A stretch of 21,217 nucleotides of DNA. Origin: Proteobacteria bacterium UBA964. GTDB lineage: Bacteria; Pseudomonadota; Gammaproteobacteria; Steroidobacterales; Steroidobacteraceae. Below the pieces are notes generated by a model. The model made no database searches, was not told where the DNA came from, and saw only the letters and a list, made by a program, of their open reading frames with translations. Where the stretch lies: NCBI GenBank assembly GCA_002292945.1, contig DBCG01000049.1, positions 1,082 through 22,298 on the forward strand. Direction: 5' to 3'. Position numbers and translations under genes: made by a program. Positions 1-8,134 of this stretch are shown here, piece by piece (positions within the stretch are counted from its first letter, which is position 1; the number at the start of each line of letters is the position of its first letter).

Positions 1-2
1 GA

Positions 3-1316
3 CCACGCTCCGCCGCGCTCGCCACGGCGGCGAGCCGGCATTGGTCGGGCGGGGTGCCGTTGCACTGGATGGCCGACTGGGGCACGCCGTTCCCGCTGTC
101 GGTCGAGTTCGCCGAAGGGGCGACGCTCACCGATGCGGACGGTCTGTCCTATTCGGACTTCTGTCTCGGCGATACCGGCGCGATGTTCGGCCACTCGCCC
201 CCGTCGGTCGCTGCGGCGATCGCGGCCCAAGCCGCGCGGGGCCTGACCTGCATGCTGCCTGATGCGCGCGTTGCAGCGGTCGGGACGGCGCTCGCGGCGC
301 GCTTCGGCTTGCCGCATTGGCAATTGGCACAGACCGCCAGCGACGCCAACCGTGCGGCGTTGCGTTGGGCGCGTGCGCTCACCGGACGGCCCAAGGTGTT
401 GGTGTTCCACGGCGGCTACCATGGCATCGTCGAGGAGACGATGGTGCGCTTGCGCGGTGGCCGCACCGTGCCGCGCGAGGGGGCCGTCGGCCCAGCCTTC
501 GACCCCGCCCTCGCAGCCATCGCGGTCGAGTTCAACGACCTCGAGGCGCTGCAGGCCGCGCTCGCAGGCGGTGAAGTGGCGGCCGTGATCGCCGAACCGG
601 TGATGACCAACTGCGGGATGGTGCTGCCTGACCCGGGCTATCACGCCGCCCTGCGCGCGCTCACGCGCCGCCATGGCGTGCTGCTCGTGATCGACGAGAC
701 GCACACGCTCTCCTCGGGTCCGGGAGGCTACGCAGGTGAGCATGGGCTCGAGCCTGATCTATGGGTCTGCGGCAAGGCGATCGCCGGTGGTCTGCCTTGC
801 GCGGCTTGGGGCATGAGCGCCGAGATCGAGGCCCGCCGCGCGGCCTTCCTCGCGCGGCGCGACGACGACGCCCGGCGGGCGGCCGACACCGGTCTCGCCC
901 ACGGCCATTCCGGCATGGGGACGACGCTCGCGGGCAACGCGCTCGCGATCGCGGCGCTCGAGGCGGCGCTGCGCGACCTGCACACGCCCGTAACCCATGC
1001 CGCGATGCGCGCAGGTGCCGAGCGTCTCGAGGCGTCGCTGACGGCGCTGTTCGCGGCGCGCAGGCTCGACTGGCATGTGTCGCGGGTCGGCGCCCGCGTC
1101 GAGTTCGGCTTCGGCCCTGCGCCTCGCAATGGCAGCGAGGCCGAGGCGATCATGGCGCCCACCGTCGAGCGGGCGCTGCGACTGTGGCTCATCAACCGTG
1201 GATCGCTGGTGACACCGTTCCACAATATGCTGCTCGCCGCACCGACCCTGCAGCATGAGGCGATCGATCGCTTGTGCGCGGGCATCGACGGGTTCCTGGA
1301 CGAGGTCCGACCATGA
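3..1316 (+). CDS. Class III PLP-dependent aminotransferase (GSA-aminomutase-like), 5' end outside window
   Basis: The reading frame is open to the left edge. The residues before the first GTG (about position 54) read like family sequence (SGGVPLHW), so the true start is upstream and this gene is partial. Fold-type I PLP features are visible: a GGYHG segment near 411-425, the cofactor-binding Asp in VIDETHTL (Asp codon 693-695), and the Schiff-base Lys in GKAIAGG (Lys codon 774-776). The DTGAMFGHSPP stretch resembles glutamate-1-semialdehyde aminomutase relatives. The stop overlaps the start of the following ligase gene by ATGA, implying coupled translation. The pairing with a gamma-glutamylpolyamine synthetase-like ligase suggests transamination in amine or polyamine catabolism rather than haem synthesis; that role is inferred. 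The family call is firm, the substrate is unknown. Confidence 0.88.
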   Translation, partial: PRSAALATAASRHWSGGVPLHWMADWGTPFPLSVEFAEGATLTDADGLSYSDFCLGDTGAMFGHSPPSVAAAIAAQAARGLTCMLPDARVAAVGTALAARFGLPHWQLAQTASDANRAALRWARALTGRPKVLVFHGGYHGIVEETMVRLRGGRTVPREGAVGPAFDPALAAIAVEFNDLEALQAALAGGEVAAVIAEPVMTNCGMVLPDPGYHAALRALTRRHGVLLVIDETHTLSSGPGGYAGEHGLEPDLWVCGKAIAGGLPCAAWGMSAEIEARRAAFLARRDDDARRAADTGLAHGHSGMGTTLAGNALAIAALEAALRDLHTPVTHAAMRAGAERLEASLTALFAARRLDWHVSRVGARVEFGFGPAPRNGSEAEAIMAPTVERALRLWLINRGSLVTPFHNMLLAAPTLQHEAIDRLCAGIDGFLDEVRP

Positions 1317-2641
1317 CCGTATCCGCAGATGAGTTGGCGGCGTTCCGCTCGGCCCACCCCGACATCGAAGCGGTGCAGTTGTTCCTGACCGACCCCTCGG
1401 GCGTGCCGCGAGGCAAGACGGCGACGCTGCACGAGCTAGAGCGTCTCTATGCCGATGGGAGGCCTGTCGCAGGGTCCATCCTCGGACTCGACATCACCGG
1501 GCGCGATGTCGAGGCGACGGGCCTCGTGTGGGAGACGGGCGATGCCGATCTGCTGTGTCGGCCGGTGGCCGGTACGCTGCGCCCGGCGCCGTGGCTCGCG
1601 CGTCCGACGGCTCAGCTGATGCTTTCGATGTACACACTGGCAGGCGCACCGGCGCCCGCTGATCCGCGGCATGTGCTTGCGCATGCGATCGAGCGGCTCC
1701 GAGCGCGGGGCTTGCGGCCTGTCCTGGCGGTGGAACTCGAGTTCTTCGTGCTGGCGCCGTCCGGCGATGCACCCGCCGGACCGATCGACGCCTATTCTTT
1801 GGCGCGACTCGAACGGTTGGCGCCCGTGTTCGACGAGGTGTACGCCGTGGCGCGCGCCCAAGGGTTGCCGGTCGAGACGCTGATGTCGGAGTACGCCCCC
1901 GGGCAGTTCGAGCTCACGCTCGCCCATCGCGATGATGCGCTTCGGGCGGTCGATGAGGCGGTGCTGCTCAAGCGGCTCCTGCGGGGCGTGGCCGCCAAGC
2001 ATGGCCTGCTCGTCACCTTCATGGCCAAGCCCTTCACGCAGCATGCGGGCAGCGGCATGCACCTGCATGTCAGTCTGGTCGACGATGCGGGCGTCAACCT
2101 GTTCGCCGCGGAGGATCCGGCGGGCAGCCCGCTGCTGCGCCAGGCGCTCGGTGGATTGCACCAGACCATGGCCGAGAGCCTCTTGGTGTTCGCGCCGAAC
2201 GGCAACTCCTACCGGCGGTTCCAGAGCGAGAGCTACGCGCCCACCGCGGTGAGTTGGGGCATCAACAACCGGTCGGTGTCGCTGCGCGTCCCCACCGGAC
2301 CCCCAACGAGCCGCCACATCGAGCACCGGATCGCCGGTGCAGACGCCAACCCCTACCTCGCCGCGGCCGTCGTCCTCGCGGGCGTGGAGCGAGGGGTCAC
2401 CTTGGGGCTCGATCCGGGTCCGCCGGTCACCGGTAACGGCTATGCCGCGGTGGCCCACGCGACCCGCCTGCCGCGGACCTGGCACGAGGCCATCGAGCGC
2501 GCAGCCGGGTCGGCTTTCCTCGCCGAGGCCCTGGGCGAGGGGTTCCTGAAGGTTTACCTCGCCATCAAGCAGCAGGAATGTGCGCGCTTCTCGGCGGAGG
2601 TGACCGAGTTCGACCGGTCGTGGTACCTGCACTCGGCCTGA
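1313..2641 (+). CDS. Glutamine synthetase family protein, gamma-glutamylpolyamine synthetase-like (PuuA type)
   Basis: A 442-residue GS-fold ligase. I chose the ATG at 1313 because it overlaps the upstream TGA (ATGA) and gives a normal N-terminus; an in-frame start at 1274 would only add sequence lying over the aminotransferase gene. Visible GS motifs include VELEFFVL (metal/ATP-site Glu), SEYAPGQFELTL, SGMHLHVSL, the SYRRFQSESYAP segment, and NNRSVSLRVP followed by HIEHRIAGADANPYLA. The C-terminus (RFSAEVTEFDRSWYL) resembles PuuA-type enzymes, which gamma-glutamylate putrescine or other amines using ATP. I do not recognise the adenylylation-loop sequence typical of GSI-beta GlnA. Together with the coupled aminotransferase this looks like an amine-degradation module; the actual amine cannot be read from sequence. 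Confidence 0.87.
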   Translation: MTVSADELAAFRSAHPDIEAVQLFLTDPSGVPRGKTATLHELERLYADGRPVAGSILGLDITGRDVEATGLVWETGDADLLCRPVAGTLRPAPWLARPTAQLMLSMYTLAGAPAPADPRHVLAHAIERLRARGLRPVLAVELEFFVLAPSGDAPAGPIDAYSLARLERLAPVFDEVYAVARAQGLPVETLMSEYAPGQFELTLAHRDDALRAVDEAVLLKRLLRGVAAKHGLLVTFMAKPFTQHAGSGMHLHVSLVDDAGVNLFAAEDPAGSPLLRQALGGLHQTMAESLLVFAPNGNSYRRFQSESYAPTAVSWGINNRSVSLRVPTGPPTSRHIEHRIAGADANPYLAAAVVLAGVERGVTLGLDPGPPVTGNGYAAVAHATRLPRTWHEAIERAAGSAFLAEALGEGFLKVYLAIKQQECARFSAEVTEFDRSWYLHSA

Positions 2642-2643
2642 GG

Positions 2644-2657
2644 TAACATCCGCGCCC
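2644..2657 (+). promoter_or_regulatory. Candidate aspS -10 with GC-rich discriminator
   Basis: TAACAT (2644-2649) is followed by C and CGCGCCC, the same layout as ahead of the two tRNA genes in this window. The hexamer ends 10 nt before the aspS ATG, so a transcript starting here would have a leader of only a few bases. No good -35 is visible: 2621-2626 reads TGGTAC. The nearest GAGG (2640-2643) is 16 nt from the ATG, too far for a normal ribosome binding site. Confidence 0.4.
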
Positions 2658-2659
2658 TT

Positions 2660-4435
2660 ATGCGCAGCCATTATTGCGGACACGTCAACGAATCCCTGCT
2701 CGGCCAGACGGTCACCGTGGCCGGTTGGGTGCAGCGCCGCCGCGACCACGGCGGGGTCATCTTCATCGACCTGCGCGACCGCGACGGGCTGGTGCAGGTG
2801 GTCTGCGATCCGGACGCGCCCGAACTCTTCGCGATCGCCGAGAGCCTGCGCAACGAGTTCGTGGTCAGCATCACCGGCCTCGTGCGTGCGCGGCCTGCGG
2901 GCACCGCCAACGCCAACCTCGCTTCGGGCAAGGTCGAGATGCTGGCGCGGCGCATCGATCTGCTGAACCGGTCCGAGCCGTTGCCGTTCCAGCTCGATGA
3001 GCAGGTCTCCGAAGAGGTGCGCCTCAAGTACCGCTACCTCGATCTGCGGCGCGATGTCATGGCCAAGCGCCTGCGCCAGCGGCACGCCATCACGCGCTCC
3101 ATGCGCCAGTACCTCGATGACGCCGGCTTCGTGGACATCGAGACGCCGATGCTCACCAAGGCGACGCCCGAGGGCGCGCGCGACTATCTCGTGCCTTCGC
3201 GTACGCACGCCGGCAAGTTCTTCGCGCTGCCGCAGTCGCCGCAGATCTTCAAGCAGCTCCTGATGGTCGCGGGCTTCGACCGTTACTACCAGATCGTCCG
3301 CTGCTTCCGCGACGAGGACCTGCGCGCCGACCGCCAGCCCGACTTCACCCAGCTCGACATCGAGACCTCGTTCCTGAACCAGGACGAGATCATGGCGATC
3401 ATGGAAGGCTTGATCCGCCACATCTTCAAGACCGTGGCTGATGTGTCGTTGCCGGATCCGTTCCCGCGCATGACCTATGCCGAGGCGATGCGCCGCTATG
3501 CGAGCGACAAGCCGGACCTGCGCATCCCGCTCGAGCTCGTCGATGTCGCCGACCTCGTCGCGGACTGCGACTTCAAGGTCTTCTCAGGCCCTGCGCGCGA
3601 CCCGGCGGGGCGCGTGGCGGCGCTGCGCATCCCGGGCGGCAGCAAGCTCACCCGTAAGGAGATCGACGATTACACCGCGTTCGTCGCACGCTACGGGGCA
3701 CGCGGGCTCGCCTACATCAAGATCAACGACCCCTCGAAGGGTCGCGAGGGTCTTCAGTCGCCGATCATCAAATTCCTCTCCGACGCCGCGGTGGCCGGGA
3801 TCCTCTCGCGCACGGAGGCCGCCGCCGACGATCTGATCTTCTTCGGTGCGGACACCGCCAAAGTCGTCAACGACGCGCTCGGTGCATTGCGATTGAAGGT
3901 GGGTCAAGACCTGGGGCTCGTGCGCGGTGACTGGGCGCCGCTGTGGGTCGTCGACTTCCCGATGTTCGAGTACGACGCCGACGACAAGCGTTGGACGGCG
4001 ATGCATCACCCGTTCACCTCGCCCAAGAACCTGGACGCCGACGCACTGCGCGCCGATCCGGGCAGCGCGCTCGCCAAGGCCTACGACATGGTGCTCAACG
4101 GCTCCGAGATCGGCGGCGGTTCGGTCCGCATCTTCCGCCAGGACCTGCAGTCGACGGTGTTCGACCTGCTCGGCATCGACGCCGAGGAGGCCCGCCGCAA
4201 GTTCGGATTCCTGCTGGACGCCCTCAAGTACGGTGCTCCGCCGCATGGTGGTATCGCCTTCGGGCTCGACCGTATGGCGATGCTGATGTCGGGTGCGGAC
4301 AGCATCCGCGATGTCATCGCGTTCCCCAAGACCCAGACGGCAGGCTGTCCGTTGACGGACGCTCCGACCGAGGTCACCGAAAAGCAGCTGCGCGAGCTGC
4401 ACATCCGCGTCCGCACCCCGCCGCCGGCGAACTAG
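2660..4435 (+). CDS. aspS: Aspartate--tRNA ligase, predicted non-discriminating (AspRS/AsxRS)
   Basis: A 591-residue bacterial-type AspRS, close to the E. coli length. It has an N-terminal OB-fold anticodon-binding domain (about 1-105), a class IIb catalytic core with motif 2 FRDEDLRADRQPDF starting at residue 216, a GAD insertion (about 300-400), and motif 3 GIAFGLDR at 531-538. It charges tRNA-Asp with aspartate. Residues His30 (RRRDHGG) and Gly81 (RPAGT) match the His and Gly reported at positions 31 and 82 of the Pseudomonas aeruginosa non-discriminating enzyme, whereas E. coli has Leu at the first site. That predicts it also makes Asp-tRNA-Asn for conversion by GatCAB. It starts 18 nt after the ligase gene and probably has its own promoter; no Shine-Dalgarno is well placed. 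Confidence 0.97.
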   Translation: MRSHYCGHVNESLLGQTVTVAGWVQRRRDHGGVIFIDLRDRDGLVQVVCDPDAPELFAIAESLRNEFVVSITGLVRARPAGTANANLASGKVEMLARRIDLLNRSEPLPFQLDEQVSEEVRLKYRYLDLRRDVMAKRLRQRHAITRSMRQYLDDAGFVDIETPMLTKATPEGARDYLVPSRTHAGKFFALPQSPQIFKQLLMVAGFDRYYQIVRCFRDEDLRADRQPDFTQLDIETSFLNQDEIMAIMEGLIRHIFKTVADVSLPDPFPRMTYAEAMRRYASDKPDLRIPLELVDVADLVADCDFKVFSGPARDPAGRVAALRIPGGSKLTRKEIDDYTAFVARYGARGLAYIKINDPSKGREGLQSPIIKFLSDAAVAGILSRTEAAADDLIFFGADTAKVVNDALGALRLKVGQDLGLVRGDWAPLWVVDFPMFEYDADDKRWTAMHHPFTSPKNLDADALRADPGSALAKAYDMVLNGSEIGGGSVRIFRQDLQSTVFDLLGIDAEEARRKFGFLLDALKYGAPPHGGIAFGLDRMAMLMSGADSIRDVIAFPKTQTAGCPLTDAPTEVTEKQLRELHIRVRTPPPAN

Positions 4436-4516
4436 TCACGGCGTCTTGATCTGGCGTGGACGACACGGTGGGGCGATGAGGCATAACCTGATCCCCTCTC
4501 CCTGAGACCGGTCAGC

Positions 4517-5176
4517 ATGTCTGGCGCATCCCGTCCCAAACTGTTGTTCGTCCATGGGCTGTGGATGACGGGGGCCGAGGCTTTCGCCTTCAGGCGGCGG
4601 CTCGAACGCGAGCATCGTTTCGATACGGGATTGTTCGCCTACCGGACCACACGCGATCCGCTCGAAGCGGTGGCCGAGCGGTTGCAGGAACGGGTGACGG
4701 AACTCGCGATGCGCGGTTCGAGCGGGGTCCATCTCGTTGCGCACAGTCTGGGCGGGCTCGTGGTCTTGGCCTGTCTCGAGCAGTTCGGCGCGTCGATGCC
4801 GCCGGGACGCATCGTGCTGCTCGGCGCGCCTGTGCGGGGCAGTGCCGCTGCGCGGGTCGCCGGCTCGATCGGCGTCGGTCAGTGGTTGATCGGTCCTTCA
4901 GCAGCCGAAGCGCTGGTGTCGCACCGTCGTCGCGTGGCGCCGGCAGGTCGTGAGGTCGGGATCATCGCCGGGACCCGTCCGGTGGGTCTTGGTCGATGGT
5001 TCGCCCGTTTCGATGAGCCCAATGACGGCACGGTCGCGGTGTCGGAGACGCAGCTCGAGGGCGCTTGCGACCGATTGGTGTTGCCGGTGAGCCACTTGGG
5101 CATGCTCATGTCGCCCCGTGCCGCGGATGCCTGCGGGCAGTTCCTGCGAGAAGGGCGCTTTTCTTTGCAGGCTTGA
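4517..5176 (+). CDS. Alpha/beta hydrolase, lipase/esterase-like
   Basis: A 219-residue alpha/beta hydrolase. The oxyanion-hole HG motif is at 13-14 (FVHGLW) and the nucleophile elbow AHSLGG at 75-80 has Ser77. Asp170 (EPNDG) and His193 (VSHLGM) complete a plausible triad in the right order. No signal peptide is evident, so it is probably cytoplasmic. It lies 81 nt after aspS, and a TAACCT hexamer at 4484-4489 could be a -10, but no clear -35 or Shine-Dalgarno is visible. It converges with the DUF748 gene, only 12 nt separating the stops. PGAP1-like lipases and other carboxylester hydrolases look like this; the substrate is unknown. Confidence 0.85.
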   Translation: MSGASRPKLLFVHGLWMTGAEAFAFRRRLEREHRFDTGLFAYRTTRDPLEAVAERLQERVTELAMRGSSGVHLVAHSLGGLVVLACLEQFGASMPPGRIVLLGAPVRGSAAARVAGSIGVGQWLIGPSAAEALVSHRRRVAPAGREVGIIAGTRPVGLGRWFARFDEPNDGTVAVSETQLEGACDRLVLPVSHLGMLMSPRAADACGQFLREGRFSLQA

Positions 5177-5188
5177 AGGGCTCGCTGG

Positions 5189-8128
5189 CTACTGCTTCAT
5201 CTCGAGCTTCAGGCGCACGGAATTGGCGGTCGGGGCGATGCCGGAGGGTGCCCGCAAGAACACGCGCAGCGGATCGACTTCGCCGCTGCCGAGGAGCACC
5301 TCTTGGATGGACTTGGCCCGCCCACGTGCGAGGTCCTGCAGGTCTTGGTCGGTGACGGTGATGGTGGCCCGGAGCTCTTTCTCCAGAACGGCGATCGAGG
5401 GTTCCACCAGTTCCGTTCGGCTCGGCTTCTTGCCGGTGTCGGGGGCGGCCTCCGCAAGCGGATCGAGCAGATCGTCGGCGGCGCGGCCGGTCTGGGCCCG
5501 ATAGAACCCTTCGAGCAGTTCCAGATATTCCTTGCGATCCGCAGTGTCCACCGGGCCCTTCGCGAAATCACGCAGGCGTACCTCCCAGCGCGTGTCGAGC
5601 AGCGCGGGTGCGTCGAGTTCACGGCTATAGGCGGTCGGGATCTCCAGTTCGAGACCCGGCCGTTCGACGAGCGCCTTGCGCACGCTCGTCAAGCGCTCCA
5701 CCAACGCCGGCTCCAGCGCCGAGCGGCCGGGCGCGAACTCCACGAACTGGACCTCCGGGCCGCCGCCGAACAGCGACGCGATCAGCGTGAAGGGCGCCGT
5801 CACGATCTTCACCAACAGGTTCACGAACATCTTCCAGATGATCGGCCCGATCTTGAACTGCGGATCGTCGATCGTGCCGCTCACCGGCAGGTCGAGCGTG
5901 ATGTCGCCGTTACGGTCCTTCAGCAGCGCCACCGCGAGCTTCACCGGCAGCTTGGTCGCATCCGGGCTCTTGACCTTCTCGCCGAGTTTGAGCTGCGAGA
6001 TGAGGATCTTGTGTTGCGCGCGCAGCTTGCGGTCCTCCACCAGGTAGGTGGTGTCGATGGAGAGCTTTCCCTTCTCGATCTGATAGCCCATGAACTTGCC
6101 GGAGTACGGGTTGAAGGTGGTGAGCTCGATGTTGCGGAAGTTGGCGGCGAGGTTGGTGTAGGCCTCGGCGGCGAGGTAGTTGACCTCGCCCGTGATCTTC
6201 ACCGGTGCGTACTTGTCGACGGCCGCATCGATGTCCACCTTGGCGCGCGACGCTTGGGCGGACGACAGTCCCGTGATCGAGCCGTTGAGCGTCTGCAGCC
6301 CGATCGCGAAATCGGGGCGGACCGTGAAATCTTTGAAGTTGGCCGACCCGCCCTTGAGGTTGACGCGACCGATGTCCACCCGAAGATCGTCGACCGGTCC
6401 CTGGTCCGCCAGATGGCCTGAGGCGGCGGCCCTCGTCCGGGCGGCGGCCTTGGCGCGCGCTTCGGCCTCCGCGCTGTCCCCGCCCGAGGCGAGCACATCG
6501 CCGATGTTGGTGGTGCCGTCGGCGTTGATCACGAGGTCGATGAACGGCGCATCGGCGTCGACGCTGCGTATGCTCAGCCGACGCGCGGCACCCGCGTAAT
6601 CGATGTCGTTGAACTGCAGTGTGCGCCAGCGCAGGAAGGTTCGTTTGACCAGACGGTCGCGCGCGATCAGGTTGCGCACCGTGCCGTCGCCCTTGAAGGA
6701 CAACGCCGGCTCGGTGTCGCCGCCCGGGCTCGCATAGACGAGGGTTCCCCGGGCGTCGACGGTGCCGCCTCGCAGGTTCAGGCGCACGACATCGGCGTAG
6801 TACGGCTCGAAATCCGTGAGCAAGAGACCGGCGAGCGCGAGCTTCGCGCGTGTCTCGAGCGTGGCGGGCTCGAGCGTCCCGCTCGCCTCGAGACGGGCCT
6901 TGCCGTTGATGCCGAGTGTGGATTCGAAATCGACCTTCGACTCCGGTTGGGTCGACCAACCGCGTGCAGTGAGCGAGATCGGCGCGACCGTGATGCGCGC
7001 GGGCAACGCGAGCCGTCGGTCCTCGAAGTCGAGCCGCGCCTGCTCGACGATCAACACCGGCAGCATCAATGTCCAAGGGGGCTCGGGGGATGCCGGCGCT
7101 GGCGGCGGCGCTGCGGCGGGCGGACCGGAGAGCGCGTCTAGGGAGAGTCCCGAGGCGTCCAACCAAGCCCGTACCTGCGTGTCACGCACTTCGATGCGCC
7201 CGAGATCGACGCGCTGGGCACCAAGATCCACCGACGCACCGCGCAGATTCAGCCGGCCAACGATCACATCGGGTTGGGTGCGGCCGATCGCCGCCATCGC
7301 GAGCTGCGCCACATCGAGGGTATCGAGCGTGATGCGCCCGGAGAGCGGCGTGGTCGCCGCCGTGAGATCGTATCGGCCGCCCAAGCCGATGGTCCCGGAC
7401 TGCAGGACCACGGGCAGGGTGTCGTGCAACATGTCATCGACGGTCGACGCGCGCAGTTGCGTGACGGAGAAGCGCCCCTGCGCGGTGAACGGCTTCAACC
7501 CGAACCGACCATCCCAGCGCAGCCGTTCACCTGCCTGTGACACCGCTTCGACCACGTGGGCATTGCCTGAGCCGACGCGCGTACTGAAATCGGTCAGCGT
7601 CAGCGAGACCGGCTTCAGTTGTGCCCGTACCAGTCGTTGCCGCGAGCGGTCTTCGAACCGCGCCTCGCCGCCCTGCATCGTGAAGCGCGCGATGTAGACC
7701 GGCAGACCTTCGTCATCGACATCGGGCTTGGCATCCGGATCGTCGGGCGGTACGAGCCCCGCGAGATTGATCGAGCGGTCGTTGCGGATCACGGCTGCCA
7801 CATAGGGCTTCTCGAGGGTGATGTCCTCGAACACCGGCCCACGTTTCCAGATCGAGGCGATCGAAAGGTCGATCGCGAGACGCTCGAAGCCGACGATGCG
7901 CTCGCCTGAAGGCTCGGAGATCGAGAGCGCTGCGATGCTGCCACTCAGCGTGAACGGGTTGATCTTGACCTCGCCGATGGCGGGAGTCTTGCGCAGATCC
8001 TCGGTGACGAAGCGCACGAACTCCGCGCGGATGTAGCGTGGTGCCCACCAAAACCCGGCAAGCGCGTACGCGCCCACGAGTGTGGCGATCAGGGCGATCG
8101 GCACCCAGATTTTCTTCGGTATCCGCAT
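5189..8128 (-). CDS. DUF748 / AsmA-like membrane-anchored envelope protein
   Basis: A 979-residue protein with one N-terminal membrane segment (about residues 8-28, ending GFWWAPRYI) and a long beta-rich body typical of DUF748 and AsmA-superfamily proteins. These are inner-membrane anchored with a large periplasmic part; some AsmA-like members (YhdP, TamB) take part in lipid traffic between membranes. NPFTLSGSIAALSISEP near the N-terminus and FNPYSGKFMGYQIEKGKLSI in the last third are characteristic DUF748 stretches. Near 795-850 a segment (VEFAPGRSAL onward) loosely resembles an OmpA-like region. An Ala/Pro-rich linker lies near residues 330-345 and an Ala-rich charged segment near 550-572. 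The ATG follows the mutS stop by 6 nt with GAGGG just ahead of it, so the two are probably cotranscribed. Function in this organism is unknown. Confidence 0.88.
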   Translation of the reverse strand: MRIPKKIWVPIALIATLVGAYALAGFWWAPRYIRAEFVRFVTEDLRKTPAIGEVKINPFTLSGSIAALSISEPSGERIVGFERLAIDLSIASIWKRGPVFEDITLEKPYVAAVIRNDRSINLAGLVPPDDPDAKPDVDDEGLPVYIARFTMQGGEARFEDRSRQRLVRAQLKPVSLTLTDFSTRVGSGNAHVVEAVSQAGERLRWDGRFGLKPFTAQGRFSVTQLRASTVDDMLHDTLPVVLQSGTIGLGGRYDLTAATTPLSGRITLDTLDVAQLAMAAIGRTQPDVIVGRLNLRGASVDLGAQRVDLGRIEVRDTQVRAWLDASGLSLDALSGPPAAAPPPAPASPEPPWTLMLPVLIVEQARLDFEDRRLALPARITVAPISLTARGWSTQPESKVDFESTLGINGKARLEASGTLEPATLETRAKLALAGLLLTDFEPYYADVVRLNLRGGTVDARGTLVYASPGGDTEPALSFKGDGTVRNLIARDRLVKRTFLRWRTLQFNDIDYAGAARRLSIRSVDADAPFIDLVINADGTTNIGDVLASGGDSAEAEARAKAAARTRAAASGHLADQGPVDDLRVDIGRVNLKGGSANFKDFTVRPDFAIGLQTLNGSITGLSSAQASRAKVDIDAAVDKYAPVKITGEVNYLAAEAYTNLAANFRNIELTTFNPYSGKFMGYQIEKGKLSIDTTYLVEDRKLRAQHKILISQLKLGEKVKSPDATKLPVKLAVALLKDRNGDITLDLPVSGTIDDPQFKIGPIIWKMFVNLLVKIVTAPFTLIASLFGGGPEVQFVEFAPGRSALEPALVERLTSVRKALVERPGLELEIPTAYSRELDAPALLDTRWEVRLRDFAKGPVDTADRKEYLELLEGFYRAQTGRAADDLLDPLAEAAPDTGKKPSRTELVEPSIAVLEKELRATITVTDQDLQDLARGRAKSIQEVLLGSGEVDPLRVFLRAPSGIAPTANSVRLKLEMKQ

Positions 8129-8134
8129 CGACCC

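Noticed and set aside
1436..3421. 661-residue open frame on the minus strand across the ligase gene and aspS
   Set aside because: It spans two confident genes on the other strand, has His/Arg/Glu-rich composition typical of a shadow frame and no recognisable domain.
5303..6421. 372-residue plus-strand frame inside the DUF748 gene
   Set aside because: It is a shadow frame, very rich in Arg, Glu, Val and Gly with no motif, opposite a well-formed 979-residue protein.
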